NCBI GenBank assembly: GCA_903864435.1
Contig: CAIPFY010000026.1
Location: 1-32,655, forward strand
DNA length: 32,655 nt
Direction: 5' to 3'
From: an uncultured Chloroflexota bacterium
GTDB lineage: Bacteria; Chloroflexota; Anaerolineae; Aggregatilineales; Phototrophicaceae
The first letter of the stretch is position 1. Every line of letters starts with the position of its first letter. A program made the translations under genes and the position numbers. Below are positions 1 to 8,820 of the stretch, piece by piece. The notes under the pieces were generated by a model, which made no database searches, was not told the origin of the DNA, and worked only from the letters and a program-made list of their open reading frames with translations.

Positions 1-454
1 ATTGGCCGACATTCTGGAAGTGCGCTTCCATGTGGAGTACGGCCTTATCCCTCGCGCAGTCGAGGGGGTAACGCCCGAACAACTTGCCCGCCTGCGGGAA
101 ATCGTGGATGAGATGCGCCACGCCGCCGAAGCGGGTACGTACTCGGCGGAGCATGATCGCCTGTTTCATCAAACGCTGTGGATTAACGTGGATAACGCGG
201 TGGTGGGCAAGATACTGGACGTGTTCTGGGGCGTGTTTTATCAGGCGCGGCGGTTGCGTTCGCTGCCCGGCCCCAGCGACCTGATGCGCACCTACCAGCG
301 GCACGTCCGCATTTTGGAGGCGTTGGAAGCCCACGATATTCAGGCCATGCAGGAAAGCATGGTATTTCACTATGAGGGGATCAAAGATCGCCTGAGGGGT
401 CTACAATCTATGGCTGGGTCGTTCAACACAAGCAAAGGGAGCATTGACGGATGA
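1..454 (+). CDS. GntR-family transcriptional regulator, FCD domain, 3' part only
   Basis: The reading frame is open to the left edge, so the N-terminal winged-helix DNA-binding domain lies outside the window; the TTG at position 2 is an ordinary internal Leu codon. What remains is an all-helical FCD ligand-binding domain. The usual metal and ligand residues are visible, counted from the first whole codon: the D-x3-H pair (D52, H56), H101 in a helix that reads H-x-x-I-L-E-A-L, and H123 near the end. Such regulators repress catabolic operons and release DNA when they bind an organic acid or sugar acid. The stop codon overlaps the start of the next gene (ATGA at 451-454), so the two are translationally coupled. 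Local control of the SDR/IolD genes is therefore likely (inference). Confidence 0.85.
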   Translation, partial: LADILEVRFHVEYGLIPRAVEGVTPEQLARLREIVDEMRHAAEAGTYSAEHDRLFHQTLWINVDNAVVGKILDVFWGVFYQARRLRSLPGPSDLMRTYQRHVRILEALEAHDIQAMQESMVFHYEGIKDRLRGLQSMAGSFNTSKGSIDG

Positions 455-1236
455 GCAGCAAAGCATTGCAGGGAAAAATTGTCATTATCACGGGCAGCAC
501 GCAGGGGTTGGGCGAAGGGCTGGCCCATCATGCGGCGGAAGCGGGCGCAGCCGGCATCGTCATCACCGGACGCGGCAAGGCCAACGGGGAGCGCGTGGCG
601 GCGGAAGTGGCCGCACTGGGGAGCGAAACCCTGTTCGTCCCGGCTGATCTGGAAGTGGAAACCGATTGCCGCCACATCATTCAGGCTTGTGACCAGCGTT
701 TCGGGCGCGTGGACGGGCTGGTGAACGCGGCGGGCGTGACCACACGCGGCACGCTGGATGATACCTCCGTCGAACTGTGGGATCAGATTTTTCGCGTGAA
801 TAGCCGCGCACCGTTCATCCTGATGCAGGAAGCGGCGCGGGTGATGCGGCGCGAGAAGATCAGCGGCAGCATCGTCAACATCCTCAGCATGTCGGCACAT
901 GGCGGGCAACCGTTCATCACCGCTTACTGCGCGTCCAAAGGGGCGCTGGCCATCCTGACTAAGAACGCCGCGCACAGCCTGCGCCATGACCACATCCGCG
1001 TGAACGGTCTGAACATCGGTTGGACGTACACCACCAACGAACATGCGGTGCAGTTGGCGATGGGCAAGCCGGAGAGCTGGCTGGAACAGGCCGAGCCGAA
1101 TCTGCCGTTCAAGCGGCTGCTGCGCCCGCATGATGTGGCGGGAATCACCACTTACCTGTTGAGCGACGCGGCAGAGATGATGACGGGTTCGCTGATTGAC
1201 TTCGATCAAAATGTCGTTGGAAATATGGATTCTTAG
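451..1236 (+). CDS. SDR-family NAD(P)-dependent oxidoreductase
   Basis: This is a classical short-chain dehydrogenase of 261 residues, the usual length. It has the Rossmann motif TGSTQGLG at 14-21, NAAG at 92-95, a catalytic serine around 146-148 in the stretch NILSMS, and the catalytic Y159-x3-K163 pair (YCASK). The C-terminal half ends with the usual D-V-A-x-x-x-x-Y-L-L-S pattern. The start is set by the ATGA overlap with the regulator and by AAGGGA at 435-440. It probably oxidises a hydroxyl group of a cyclitol, sugar or sugar acid, because it sits 5 bases from an IolD-type gene. The substrate cannot be read from the sequence. The active-site region after the YxxxK motif (NIGWTYTTNEH) differs from the common PGxxxT form, so the substrate may be unusual. 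Confidence 0.9.
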   Translation: MSSKALQGKIVIITGSTQGLGEGLAHHAAEAGAAGIVITGRGKANGERVAAEVAALGSETLFVPADLEVETDCRHIIQACDQRFGRVDGLVNAAGVTTRGTLDDTSVELWDQIFRVNSRAPFILMQEAARVMRREKISGSIVNILSMSAHGGQPFITAYCASKGALAILTKNAAHSLRHDHIRVNGLNIGWTYTTNEHAVQLAMGKPESWLEQAEPNLPFKRLLRPHDVAGITTYLLSDAAEMMTGSLIDFDQNVVGNMDS

Positions 1237-1241
1237 GGGGA

Positions 1242-3137
1242 ATGATGGCAGGCCAAAAGAATAATGTGATCCGGCTGACGATGGCGCAGGCTATCGTCAA
1301 GTTTTTGCAGGTGCAGTACAGCGAACGTGACGGGCAGCGGCGGCGGCTGATCCCCGCCATGTTCGGCATCTTCGGGCATGGCAACGTGGCCGGCCTCAGC
1401 CAAGCGTTGATCGAATACGGTCACGACCTGCCGTTCATGCAGCCCCAAAATGAGCAGTCTATGGTGCATACCGCCAGCGGTTTCGCCAAAGCCAATCTAC
1501 GGCTGGCGACGCTGGCCTGCGCCGCCTCCATCGGCCCCGGCTCGACCAACATGATTACCGGCGCGGCGACGGCGACTGTCAACCGACTGCCGGTGATGCT
1601 GTTTCCGGCGGATTACTACGCCACCCGTCGGCAAGGGCCGGTGTTGCAGCAGTTGGAGCATCCGGTTTCGATGGATGTGAGCGTCAACGATGCCTTCCGT
1701 CCGGTCAGCCGCTTCTTTGACCGCATGACCCGCCCCGAACACATCCTGTCCGCGCTGCCGGAAGCCATGCGTATCCTGACCGACCCCGCCGACACGGGCG
1801 CGGCGGTGATCGCGCTCCCGCAGGATATTCAGTCGCACGCTTTCGACTATCCGGCCTACTTCTTCGAGGAACGGGTATGGGAAATTGAACGGCGACTGCC
1901 GAATCCGGCGCGAATCGGTGCGGCGATTGAGATGCTCAAACGCGCCAAGCGTCCGTTCATCATCGCGGGTGGCGGCGTGATCTATTCGGAAGCGCGTGCC
2001 GAACTGCAAGCCTTCGCCAACAAATACGGGATTCCGGTGGGCGAAACCTTTGCGGGCAAGGGCGCGATGCCGGATGACACGGGCATGTCGCTGGGTGGCG
2101 TGGGCGTGACGGGCGCGGGTTCGGGCGGCAAGCTGGTCAGTCAGGCCGACCTGATTATTTGCATCGGCACGCGCCTGACCGACTTCACCACCGGCTCGCA
2201 GTCGGCCTTCAACAACCCCGATGTGCAGTTCATCAGCATCAACGTCAACGGTCACGACGGCTACAAGCAGGGCGCACTGCCCATCATCGCGGATGCGCGT
2301 GAGGCGCTGCGGGCGCTGACCGTCGCCGCTGACCAAGCAGGACTGCGCCCCGACCCCGGCTACTACGAGGAAATCGGTGTGGCGAAGGAAGAATGGCAGG
2401 AACTGCTCCAGAAAGAAGTGTTCGTGGCGCATCCGGGCGAGAAGTTCAGCCAACTCCACGCGATCAACGTCGTCAACGCGCAGGCGCAACCCGGCGATAC
2501 GATTGTGGCGGCGGCGGGCGGCCCCCCCGGTGATCTGCATCAACTGTGGGAGACCAGCAACCAGCGCAACTGCCATCTGGAATTCGGTTTCTCGTGCATG
2601 GGCTACGAAATTCCGGCGGGGCTGGGCGTTCGCATGGCGCAACCGGAAGGTGAAGTGTATGTGATGATCGGGGACGGCACGTATCTGATGCAGCCTTCGG
2701 AACTGGTTACATCGGCTAAAGAAGGGCTGAAGATCACCATTGTGCTGTTCCAGAACAACGGTTTCCAGATCATCCGGCGCTTGCAGATGGGGCGCGTGGG
2801 CGTGAGCTTCGGCAACGAGTTCCGCCGCCGCAGCGACGAGACGAACCGGCTGGAAGGTGAATACGTGAAGATTGACTTCGCGCAGAACGCGGCGAGCATG
2901 GGCGCGAAGTCGTGGACGGTGCGTACCCCCGAAGAACTTCAGCAGGCGTTGGCGGCGGCGCGGCAGGAAACCGATAGCTGCGTGATCGTGGTCGAAACCG
3001 AACCGCACCGCTACGGCCCCGGCTCGAACGTGTGGTGGGATGTGTCCCCGGCGGAAGTGACGGGCATCCCCGAAACGCAGAAGGCCAACGAGGAATACGT
3101 GCAAACCCGCAACAGCAAGCAGCGGTTCCACTACTAA
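1242..3137 (+). CDS. iolD: 3D-(3,5/4)-trihydroxycyclohexane-1,2-dione acylhydrolase (IolD-type ThDP enzyme)
   Basis: This is a thiamine-diphosphate enzyme of 631 residues, close to Bacillus IolD. IolD hydrolyses the ring diketone made from inositol to 5-deoxyglucuronate. Features that match IolD rather than acetolactate synthase are FGHGNVAGL near residues 44-52, the catalytic Glu in NEQ (E71), GPGSTN, and the C-terminal ThDP motif GDG (477-479) with NN at 505-506. The stretch GFSCMGYE just before it also fits. AGGGGG lies at 1235-1240, so the ATG at 1245 (spacing 4) is as likely a start as 1242 (spacing 1). The gene follows the SDR by 5 bases and is surely in its operon. No iolB, iolC, iolE or classical iolG is seen nearby, so the exact substrate in this organism is uncertain. 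Confidence 0.88.
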   Translation: MMAGQKNNVIRLTMAQAIVKFLQVQYSERDGQRRRLIPAMFGIFGHGNVAGLSQALIEYGHDLPFMQPQNEQSMVHTASGFAKANLRLATLACAASIGPGSTNMITGAATATVNRLPVMLFPADYYATRRQGPVLQQLEHPVSMDVSVNDAFRPVSRFFDRMTRPEHILSALPEAMRILTDPADTGAAVIALPQDIQSHAFDYPAYFFEERVWEIERRLPNPARIGAAIEMLKRAKRPFIIAGGGVIYSEARAELQAFANKYGIPVGETFAGKGAMPDDTGMSLGGVGVTGAGSGGKLVSQADLIICIGTRLTDFTTGSQSAFNNPDVQFISINVNGHDGYKQGALPIIADAREALRALTVAADQAGLRPDPGYYEEIGVAKEEWQELLQKEVFVAHPGEKFSQLHAINVVNAQAQPGDTIVAAAGGPPGDLHQLWETSNQRNCHLEFGFSCMGYEIPAGLGVRMAQPEGEVYVMIGDGTYLMQPSELVTSAKEGLKITIVLFQNNGFQIIRRLQMGRVGVSFGNEFRRRSDETNRLEGEYVKIDFAQNAASMGAKSWTVRTPEELQQALAAARQETDSCVIVVETEPHRYGPGSNVWWDVSPAEVTGIPETQKANEEYVQTRNSKQRFHY

Positions 3138-3184
3138 GCCGTAGCGCAAAATCGCTTTCGCCAATTTGTAGCGGAATGAAGCAA

Positions 3185-3218
3185 CCAAAGGGGTAGACTG
3201 CAAAGCCTACCCCTTTGG
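3185..3218. terminator. Hairpin between convergent genes
   Basis: A perfect 12-bp stem (3185-3196 pairs with 3207-3218, CCAAAGGGGTAG and its complement) encloses a 10-base loop. It lies between the ends of the convergent iolD-like and cytochrome genes. There is no clean T-run on either side, so it may be a weak bidirectional terminator or only an RNA 3'-end stabiliser. Confidence 0.6.
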
Positions 3219-3236
3219 GTTGAGATGCGGTGCGGT

Positions 3237-5528
3237 TTACGGATTCACTGGTTCCGTCGAAGCATCAATCGAGATGAGGAACTTGACCAGCTTACGGATG
3301 TCGTCCGAACTGGTCAGGCCGTCAATGCCGCCTGTCCCTGCTGACCGGTGCTGTATGAACGGTTCGCCAAACACGGCCTCCAGCGAAGGCGCAGAACCGT
3401 TGTGGAAGTACGGCGACGACATGAATACCGCCAGTAGCGACGGGGGTACAAACCCATCTTCGCCTAGCGGCGCTTTGCCATTCGCCCGCACTTCGTTCTT
3501 GTCGTCCGGGTTGAAGGTGCCGACATTCACCAGTTGGGCGATGATTTGCCCTTTCGAGATTTGCGCCAGATCGGTCACGGGGCCGGTGATGACGCTGCTC
3601 GTCCACTTGGGGCCGCCATGACAAACTTGGCAGTTGTTGTTGATGAAAATCTGCCGTCCTTCGGCAATTTCGGGGTCGGTGCTGCCGTTCAGCGGTGAGA
3701 TCGGTGTGCGAATGGTCTGTTCATAGGCGACAATCGCATCCCACGCATTCACCAGCCCACCGGATGGAGTGCGTACCTGAAGTTGGGGACGGGTAGAGTT
3801 GGCATCTGCCAAGCGTACCGGGTCGCCGATGGTAATGCCGGAGATCTGCTTGATGTCTTCTAAGGCGCTTCCGTCCGCTGTGAGCAGTAGCCCCGCCCCG
3901 CCCGACACGCCGCGAATGTTCAGCTCGAAGTCCTGTTGTTCATCGAAGATCGCTGACCAGTTGAGCGCACGCATCGAACCACCCGCAAAATCGGTGTGCT
4001 GCGAAATGGTACGGCGCGGCCCTGCGCCGAAAATCCACACCACATTATCCGAAAGCCCCCACGGATGACAAGCCGAGCAGGACTGCCAGCCTTCGGCGGA
4101 CATATTGCCCGCGCTGTTGGTAAATTCGCCAACGGAGGTGTTATACAGTTCCTTGCCCGCCTGAACGAGTTCTTCCTGTGTTCCGGCAGCCGGAAGCGGG
4201 CTGGAACGCATGGTGGCAATTACCTGTTCCGGGAAGCGGGTCACGTCAATTACGGTCACGTCCCGCGAGATGTAGTTCATCACGTAAGCGCGGGTATCGG
4301 TATTATTCAACACGATGCCGCGTGGGTTGCGGCCTGCGTTGATCGTTTGCACTGCTTTGGTCTGCGGATTGGTCTGCACGGTCATTGCGCCAGTGGTGGG
4401 GTCTACAGCCACCTTGACTACTGCGTTGCTGGCGGCGCTGATCACATAGCCCACATCTTCATTGTCTTTGAAGTCAATCGCCCACGGGACAGCGAGGAAC
4501 AACTTGATCGTGCCGTCCGGTTGGTCAGCCACCGCCCGGTGTAGGTTGATGACCAGTTTGGTGTCCTGATTGGTCTTGGTGTCAATGATGTGAACCAGTG
4601 CTTGCGTGTTCACATTGAAGCGGGTCGGGCCATTGGGGGATGCGCCCACATTCGGCAGATAGGCAAAACCGTTCTTGATGCCCACCGCTTGCATCTGGTT
4701 GGGGTACGCTCCGGTCACGAAGCGCGGGTCTTTGCCCGGTTCGATGTGATTAATGGCATCCCCCAGCGCCTTGAAGCCGGTATCCGCCATGTTCGTCAGC
4801 ACGATTTGCCCCGCCACCGAATCGTTCTGGGTACTGATGCGTGTCAGCAGGCCGGTTTTGCTATCGTCTTCCCCATCCAGCTTGCCTTGATTGGCGAAAG
4901 CATAGAAATGGGTGATGTAGACCGTTTCATCGGTATCATCGGCATTGCCGTTGTTGGTGATGGCAATCCCACGCGGTTCCGCGCCAACAGCCGGCCCGAT
5001 GTTGGTGATGGTCTTGGCGACGGTGTTGGTAGCGGTGTCAATCACGCTGACCGAGTTGGAGCGCGAATTGGTGACGTAGATTTTCGTGCCGTTCGGTGTG
5101 ATGGCGATCCCATACGGTTCAGTACCCACCGTGAGCGTGGCAACCACCGCCGCGACAGGTTGCTTGCTGGCATCCACCTGCAAGACCGATACCGTTCCAT
5201 CCACCGTATTCGCCACATAAGCGAACTTCCCGTCCGGCGACAAAACCACGCCGTTCGGCTCTTTGCCCACCGCGACTTCCCCTAACAAAACGTTACGATC
5301 TTGTCCTACATCAAAAAAGCTAACTGTATTCACATCAGGATTTACCACTGCCAGCAGGCTATCGTTCGCGTTCAGCGCGATCGGGCTGGAATGAGTCGCA
5401 CCTACGAAACTGGTCGCATCCTGTGCTTCGGTGGTGCGGGTGTCCGAAACGAGCATCAGCAGCGCAGCTAGAATCAACACTACGCCAGAAAAAGCTAACC
5501 AGCTGGATAAGTGAACACGAATTCTCAT
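3237..5528 (-). CDS. Exported YVTN beta-propeller / di-haem cytochrome c protein
   Basis: The 763-residue protein starts with a signal peptide or membrane anchor (hydrophobic 10-27). Residues from about 40 to 440 form a YVTN-type beta-propeller, with repeated blades of the form P-x-G-I-A-I-T-x-N-G-x-x-x-Y-V-T-N. A C-terminal cytochrome part follows with two haem-c sites, CSACH (484-488) and CQVCH (633-637). The string S-P-Y-F-H-N-G-S-A-P-S-L near residue 715 is typical of di-haem cytochrome c peroxidase/MauG-like families. It probably acts in electron transfer or peroxide or quinone chemistry outside the membrane; the substrate is unknown. AAGGAGGAG stands just before the ATG, which fixes the start. 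The gene stands alone on the minus strand between two hairpins. It has no visible tie to the sugar-type enzymes beside it. Confidence 0.88.
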   Translation of the reverse strand: MRIRVHLSSWLAFSGVVLILAALLMLVSDTRTTEAQDATSFVGATHSSPIALNANDSLLAVVNPDVNTVSFFDVGQDRNVLLGEVAVGKEPNGVVLSPDGKFAYVANTVDGTVSVLQVDASKQPVAAVVATLTVGTEPYGIAITPNGTKIYVTNSRSNSVSVIDTATNTVAKTITNIGPAVGAEPRGIAITNNGNADDTDETVYITHFYAFANQGKLDGEDDSKTGLLTRISTQNDSVAGQIVLTNMADTGFKALGDAINHIEPGKDPRFVTGAYPNQMQAVGIKNGFAYLPNVGASPNGPTRFNVNTQALVHIIDTKTNQDTKLVINLHRAVADQPDGTIKLFLAVPWAIDFKDNEDVGYVISAASNAVVKVAVDPTTGAMTVQTNPQTKAVQTINAGRNPRGIVLNNTDTRAYVMNYISRDVTVIDVTRFPEQVIATMRSSPLPAAGTQEELVQAGKELYNTSVGEFTNSAGNMSAEGWQSCSACHPWGLSDNVVWIFGAGPRRTISQHTDFAGGSMRALNWSAIFDEQQDFELNIRGVSGGAGLLLTADGSALEDIKQISGITIGDPVRLADANSTRPQLQVRTPSGGLVNAWDAIVAYEQTIRTPISPLNGSTDPEIAEGRQIFINNNCQVCHGGPKWTSSVITGPVTDLAQISKGQIIAQLVNVGTFNPDDKNEVRANGKAPLGEDGFVPPSLLAVFMSSPYFHNGSAPSLEAVFGEPFIQHRSAGTGGIDGLTSSDDIRKLVKFLISIDASTEPVNP

Positions 5529-5640
5529 CTGCTCCTCCTTGTCATTACGCTAATCCAAATTAAATTTCTATGCAGAAATTCTTTCGCAACTATAACACGA
5601 TCTTTTCTGAATGATCTGTTTTTCCGTGTAAAAAGTTGTT

Positions 5641-5676
5641 AAAAAAATCCCACTAATCGGATGGCATTAGCGGGAT
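5641..5676 (-). terminator. Intrinsic terminator after the amidohydrolase gene
   Basis: Read on the minus strand, an 11-bp stem (5676-5666 with 5657-5647, one G-U pair) closes an 8-base loop. It is followed at once by seven T residues (5647-5641). It lies about 30 bases after the stop of the amidohydrolase gene and ends the two-gene minus-strand operon before the cytochrome gene begins. Confidence 0.85.
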
Positions 5677-5705
5677 GGTCATGAGTGGCGTAGATGCAGC
5701 GGCGC

Positions 5706-6530
5706 TCACCCCCAGTACAACCGCAGCGCGTTCCTGCCCATGATGGCCTCTAAGTCGGCGGCGGGCAGGTCGCTATACACACGCTCCTGCATGTGCAGGC
5801 TGCGGGCGTACCCCGTCTTGAGCAGCACATGGGGAAAATCGCTGCCCCAGATCAGCCGCGCCGCGCCGAAATGGTTATACACAGCGCGGAACAGCGGCCA
5901 GCAGTCCGCGTAGGGGTAGCGTTCCTGCGAGTAGTAGTAGTACCCCGTCGGTTTGATGAACACGTTGGGGAACTGCGCCAGCGCCAGCACCGCCTGAAAA
6001 TCCGCCGAGTCCACGCCAGCGCGGGGGTCGGGGTGGGCGATGTGATCCACGATGATCGGCACGGTGGGGAACTGTGCGGCGCGTTCGTGCAGCGTGGCGA
6101 GGTGCTGCGGGCGGGCGACAATGTTGATGACCACACCTAGCGCGGCGGCGTGCTCCCACAGTTTCAGGCTGTGCGGCGCGGCGAAAGCTGCTGCTTCGGA
6201 AGCCATCATCGGGCGCAGGCGCAGCCCTTTGCAGCCGCGTTCGCGCACCCAGTAGGTCAGGCGTTCCGGCGCGTCCGCGCTCAACGGGTCAACCACGCAC
6301 ACCGCCGCGTACTGGTCGGGACGGACGGCGGCGCAGTCGGCGACATAGCTGTTATCCTGCCCCGGAAAAAGGGGCTGCACCAGCACCGCCCGTTCGATTC
6401 CGTGTTCGGCGCGATAGTCGTCTAGCAGTTCTACCGGCACATCCGAGTACGAGCTGATGATCGTCGCGTTCGGAACGGGATAGTCGCTGACGGCGCGCCA
6501 GATGTGAACGTGCGCGTCTACGATTCTCAT
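5706..6530 (-). CDS. Amidohydrolase-2 family metal-dependent hydrolase (lactonase-like)
   Basis: This is a TIM-barrel hydrolase of 274 residues. Metal or active-site motifs are D5-A-H7-V-H9-I-W at the first strand, VDHIAHP (161-167, with H163 and H166) and WGSDFPH (228-234, with D231). This pattern fits the COG3618-type branch that includes sugar-acid lactonases and related 2-pyrone or muconolactone hydrolases. The family is well supported; lactone hydrolysis is inference from the neighbours. Its ATG overlaps the stop of the upstream 2-hydroxyacid dehydrogenase gene by 4 bases (ATGA at 6530-6527), so the two are coupled. Transcription should end at the terminator at 5641-5676. Confidence 0.85.
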   Translation of the reverse strand: MRIVDAHVHIWRAVSDYPVPNATIISSYSDVPVELLDDYRAEHGIERAVLVQPLFPGQDNSYVADCAAVRPDQYAAVCVVDPLSADAPERLTYWVRERGCKGLRLRPMMASEAAAFAAPHSLKLWEHAAALGVVINIVARPQHLATLHERAAQFPTVPIIVDHIAHPDPRAGVDSADFQAVLALAQFPNVFIKPTGYYYYSQERYPYADCWPLFRAVYNHFGAARLIWGSDFPHVLLKTGYARSLHMQERVYSDLPAADLEAIMGRNALRLYWG

Positions 6531-7489
6531 GCCATGACTTCCGGGTTGACCAGATGCGGCGGACGTTCGCCCTTTAACACCTGAATCGCCTGTTGGAGCG
6601 ATACCTCCCAGAAGCGGTTGCGGCTGCTCTGCGTCACGCCGCCCACATGCGGGGTGGCGATTACATCCGGGCGGTGCAGCAGCGGGTTATCGGCCTGCGG
6701 CGGTTCGGGGTCGAACACATCCAGCCCCGCGCCCGCCAGATGGCCGCTTTCCAGCGCCGCCAGCAGCGCGGCCTCGTCCACAAGGCTGCCGCGTGCGGTG
6801 TTGATGAAGTACGCGCCGGCTTTCATCTGCGCGAAGCGTTCGGCGTTCATCAGGCGGATATTCTCCGGCGTGGCGGGGATGTGCAGCGTGACCGCATCGG
6901 CCTGTGCCAGCAGTGCCTCCAGCGTGGGCGCGGGTTCGATGCCCATGCCAGCCACCTGTTCTGCCGTCAGGAACGGGTCATAACCCACCACCACCATGCC
7001 GAGGCCGCGCCCGTACTGCGCCACCTTGCGCCCGATGCGCCCCAACCCCACGATTCCCAGCCGCAGCCCTTCAAATTCAACTGCCCGGTGCTGGCTGTAA
7101 AAGTCGCGCCGTTCACCGCGTTCCAGCGCCCGATCAACGCCGTGCAGGAACTTCGTCACCGCCAGCAGCAGCGTGATGGCATGTTCGGCGGTGGGGCGGG
7201 TCGGCACATCGGGTGCGTTGCACACGGCGATGCGGCGGGCGCTGGCGGCCTTCACATCCACATTGTCCACGCCGATTCCGGTACGGGCGATCACCTTTAG
7301 CGCGGGGGTTTTTTGCATCAGTGCATCATCGAAGCGGCTGATTGCACCGGCGATGATAACTTCCACTTCGGCGGCATGGGCGGCGAACTCAGCGGAAGTC
7401 ACGCTGCCTGCGCCGAGCAGCACGCCCACACCTTCCAGCAACGGGACGAATTGAGGGGGCAAAGGGCGTTCACACCAGAATTTATACAT
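6527..7489 (-). CDS. D-isomer-specific 2-hydroxyacid dehydrogenase
   Basis: This NAD-dependent dehydrogenase of the phosphoglycerate/glyoxylate reductase superfamily has 320 residues. The dinucleotide motif GLGRIG is at 148-153. The catalytic triad is visible as R233 in NTARG, E262 in DPEPP and H281 in TPHVGG. A V-D-N-V-D element at 74-78 also fits. There is no extra ACT domain, so it is unlikely to be the regulated serine-pathway SerA. With the lactonase-like hydrolase downstream it probably reduces or oxidises a 2-keto or 2-hydroxy sugar acid (inference). It is the first gene of the minus-strand pair and diverges from the Gfo/Idh gene. Confidence 0.88.
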   Translation of the reverse strand: MYKFWCERPLPPQFVPLLEGVGVLLGAGSVTSAEFAAHAAEVEVIIAGAISRFDDALMQKTPALKVIARTGIGVDNVDVKAASARRIAVCNAPDVPTRPTAEHAITLLLAVTKFLHGVDRALERGERRDFYSQHRAVEFEGLRLGIVGLGRIGRKVAQYGRGLGMVVVGYDPFLTAEQVAGMGIEPAPTLEALLAQADAVTLHIPATPENIRLMNAERFAQMKAGAYFINTARGSLVDEAALLAALESGHLAGAGLDVFDPEPPQADNPLLHRPDVIATPHVGGVTQSSRNRFWEVSLQQAIQVLKGERPPHLVNPEVMA

Positions 7490-7627
7490 TGCGATCTTAC
7501 TTTCATGGAGGTTAGCTTGTCAGCATTCAAGAAAAAGGCTATCATACTGTAGGATGGCTGTCAAAAATGCAGCACCAATTTTGTTCTCCACCTTTTTCTT
7601 GGACTTCACGAAAAAAGGAATAAACCT
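7490..7627. promoter_or_regulatory. Divergent intergenic region with a candidate minus-strand -35 box
   Basis: This 138-base gap separates two divergent catabolic pairs and must hold both promoters. A perfect TTGACA lies on the minus strand (7564-7559). A TATGAT follows it, but at a spacing of only 12, so the minus promoter is not secure. On the plus side AAGGAA stands 6-11 bases before the ATG at 7628. No clear operator was found. Confidence 0.35.
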
Positions 7628-8809
7628 ATGGCCTCACGAATTGGTATTGGTGTGATCGGGATGGGCTGGATGGGGACGGTTCACAGCCGCGCCTATGCAG
7701 GTATTCCCGCCCGTTTTGAAGATGAGGATATTCATCCCCGTCTGGTCATGTGCGCGGACGCGGTAGAATCTCGCGCCCGTAAAGCACAGGCCAAACTGGG
7801 ATTTGAGCAGTACACAACCGATTGGCGCAAAGTGGTCGAAAACCCGGACGTGCAGGCCATCAACATCGCCACGCCCAACGATCAGCACGTCGAAATCGTG
7901 GAAGCGGCTGCTGCTGCGGGTAAGCACATTTTTTGCGAGAAGCCAGTAGGCCGCAGCCCGGAAGAAACCGCCGCGATTGAATACGCCGCCCGCAAGGCCG
8001 GAGTGATGAGCTTCGTGGGCTACAACTACCGCTGGGCGCCTGTCGTGCAGTATGCGCGGCAGTTCATTCAGGATGGCAAACTGGGCGATTTGACCCACTA
8101 TCGCGGGCGCTTCTTCTGCATGTATGGCAGCAACCCGTACTCGGTGCTGTCGTGGCGCTTCCAGAAAGAATATGCCGGTCTGGGGACTCTGGGCGATTTG
8201 ATGTCGCATGCGGCGGATATGTCGTTGATGATCGTCGGCCCGATTAAGCGCGTGATCGCCAACCGCGAAACCTTCATCAAGAAGCGTCCGCTGTCCACAC
8301 CGGGCGAAGGCACGCATTTCACCACCCGCACCGATGGCCCCTTCGGGGATGTGACCAACGAGGACTATGTGGGTATGCTGGTGCAGTTCGCCAACGGCGC
8401 ACATGGCACGCTGGAAGCCTGCCGCGTCATCTTTGGCCCGAAGGTCGAGATGGCCTTCGATGTGAACGGCACGAAGGGCGCTCTCAGCTGGGATTTCGAG
8501 CGCATGAACGAGATGAAGGTCTATCTGCCGGACGGGCATGAATCGCACGACGGCTACACCCGCATCCTCTCCGACCCCGCGCACCATCCGGGGCATGGCG
8601 CGTTCAACCCCGCCCCCGGCACCGGCTTGGGCTACGATGATCTAAAGACGATTGAAGCCTACCACTTCATGCGTTCGATCATTGATGGCAAGCAGCGTTC
8701 GCCTAGTTTTGCCGATGCGCTGGCAGTCGCTGAAGTGCAGGCGGCGGCGGCGAAGTCGTGGGACAGCGGTTCGTGGGAAGATGTCGTTTCGCTGCGGCGT
8801 GAGTCATAA
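7628..8809 (+). CDS. Gfo/Idh/MocA family oxidoreductase
   Basis: This 393-residue protein has the N-terminal Rossmann motif GMGWMG (11-16) and the family signature E104-K-P (CEKPVG), whose Lys is catalytic. In the C-terminal domain D190, H194 and D197 in [10 protein letters not shown] match the substrate-binding D-x3-H-x2-D element. The family oxidises or reduces sugars, cyclitols and their derivatives with NAD(P), and inositol 2-dehydrogenase belongs here. It could supply the ketone that starts an inositol route, but this branch cannot be told from sequence alone. The next SDR gene starts 11 bases after its stop, so they form an operon. Confidence 0.9.
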   Translation: MASRIGIGVIGMGWMGTVHSRAYAGIPARFEDEDIHPRLVMCADAVESRARKAQAKLGFEQYTTDWRKVVENPDVQAINIATPNDQHVEIVEAAAAAGKHIFCEKPVGRSPEETAAIEYAARKAGVMSFVGYNYRWAPVVQYARQFIQDGKLGDLTHYRGRFFCMYGSNPYSVLSWRFQKEYAGLGTLGDLMSHAADMSLMIVGPIKRVIANRETFIKKRPLSTPGEGTHFTTRTDGPFGDVTNEDYVGMLVQFANGAHGTLEACRVIFGPKVEMAFDVNGTKGALSWDFERMNEMKVYLPDGHESHDGYTRILSDPAHHPGHGAFNPAPGTGLGYDDLKTIEAYHFMRSIIDGKQRSPSFADALAVAEVQAAAAKSWDSGSWEDVVSLRRES

Positions 8810-8820
8810 GGGGCGGGCGT

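Noticed and set aside
370-1209. A 279-codon minus-strand frame
   Set aside because: It is a shadow of the SDR gene at 451-1236, with no family features.
1497-3203. A 568-codon minus-strand frame across the iolD-like gene
   Set aside because: It is antisense to a gene with full ThDP motifs, and its product has no recognisable domain.
4590-5285. A 231-codon plus-strand frame
   Set aside because: It is antisense to the YVTN propeller repeats, and the apparent repeats in the product come from them.
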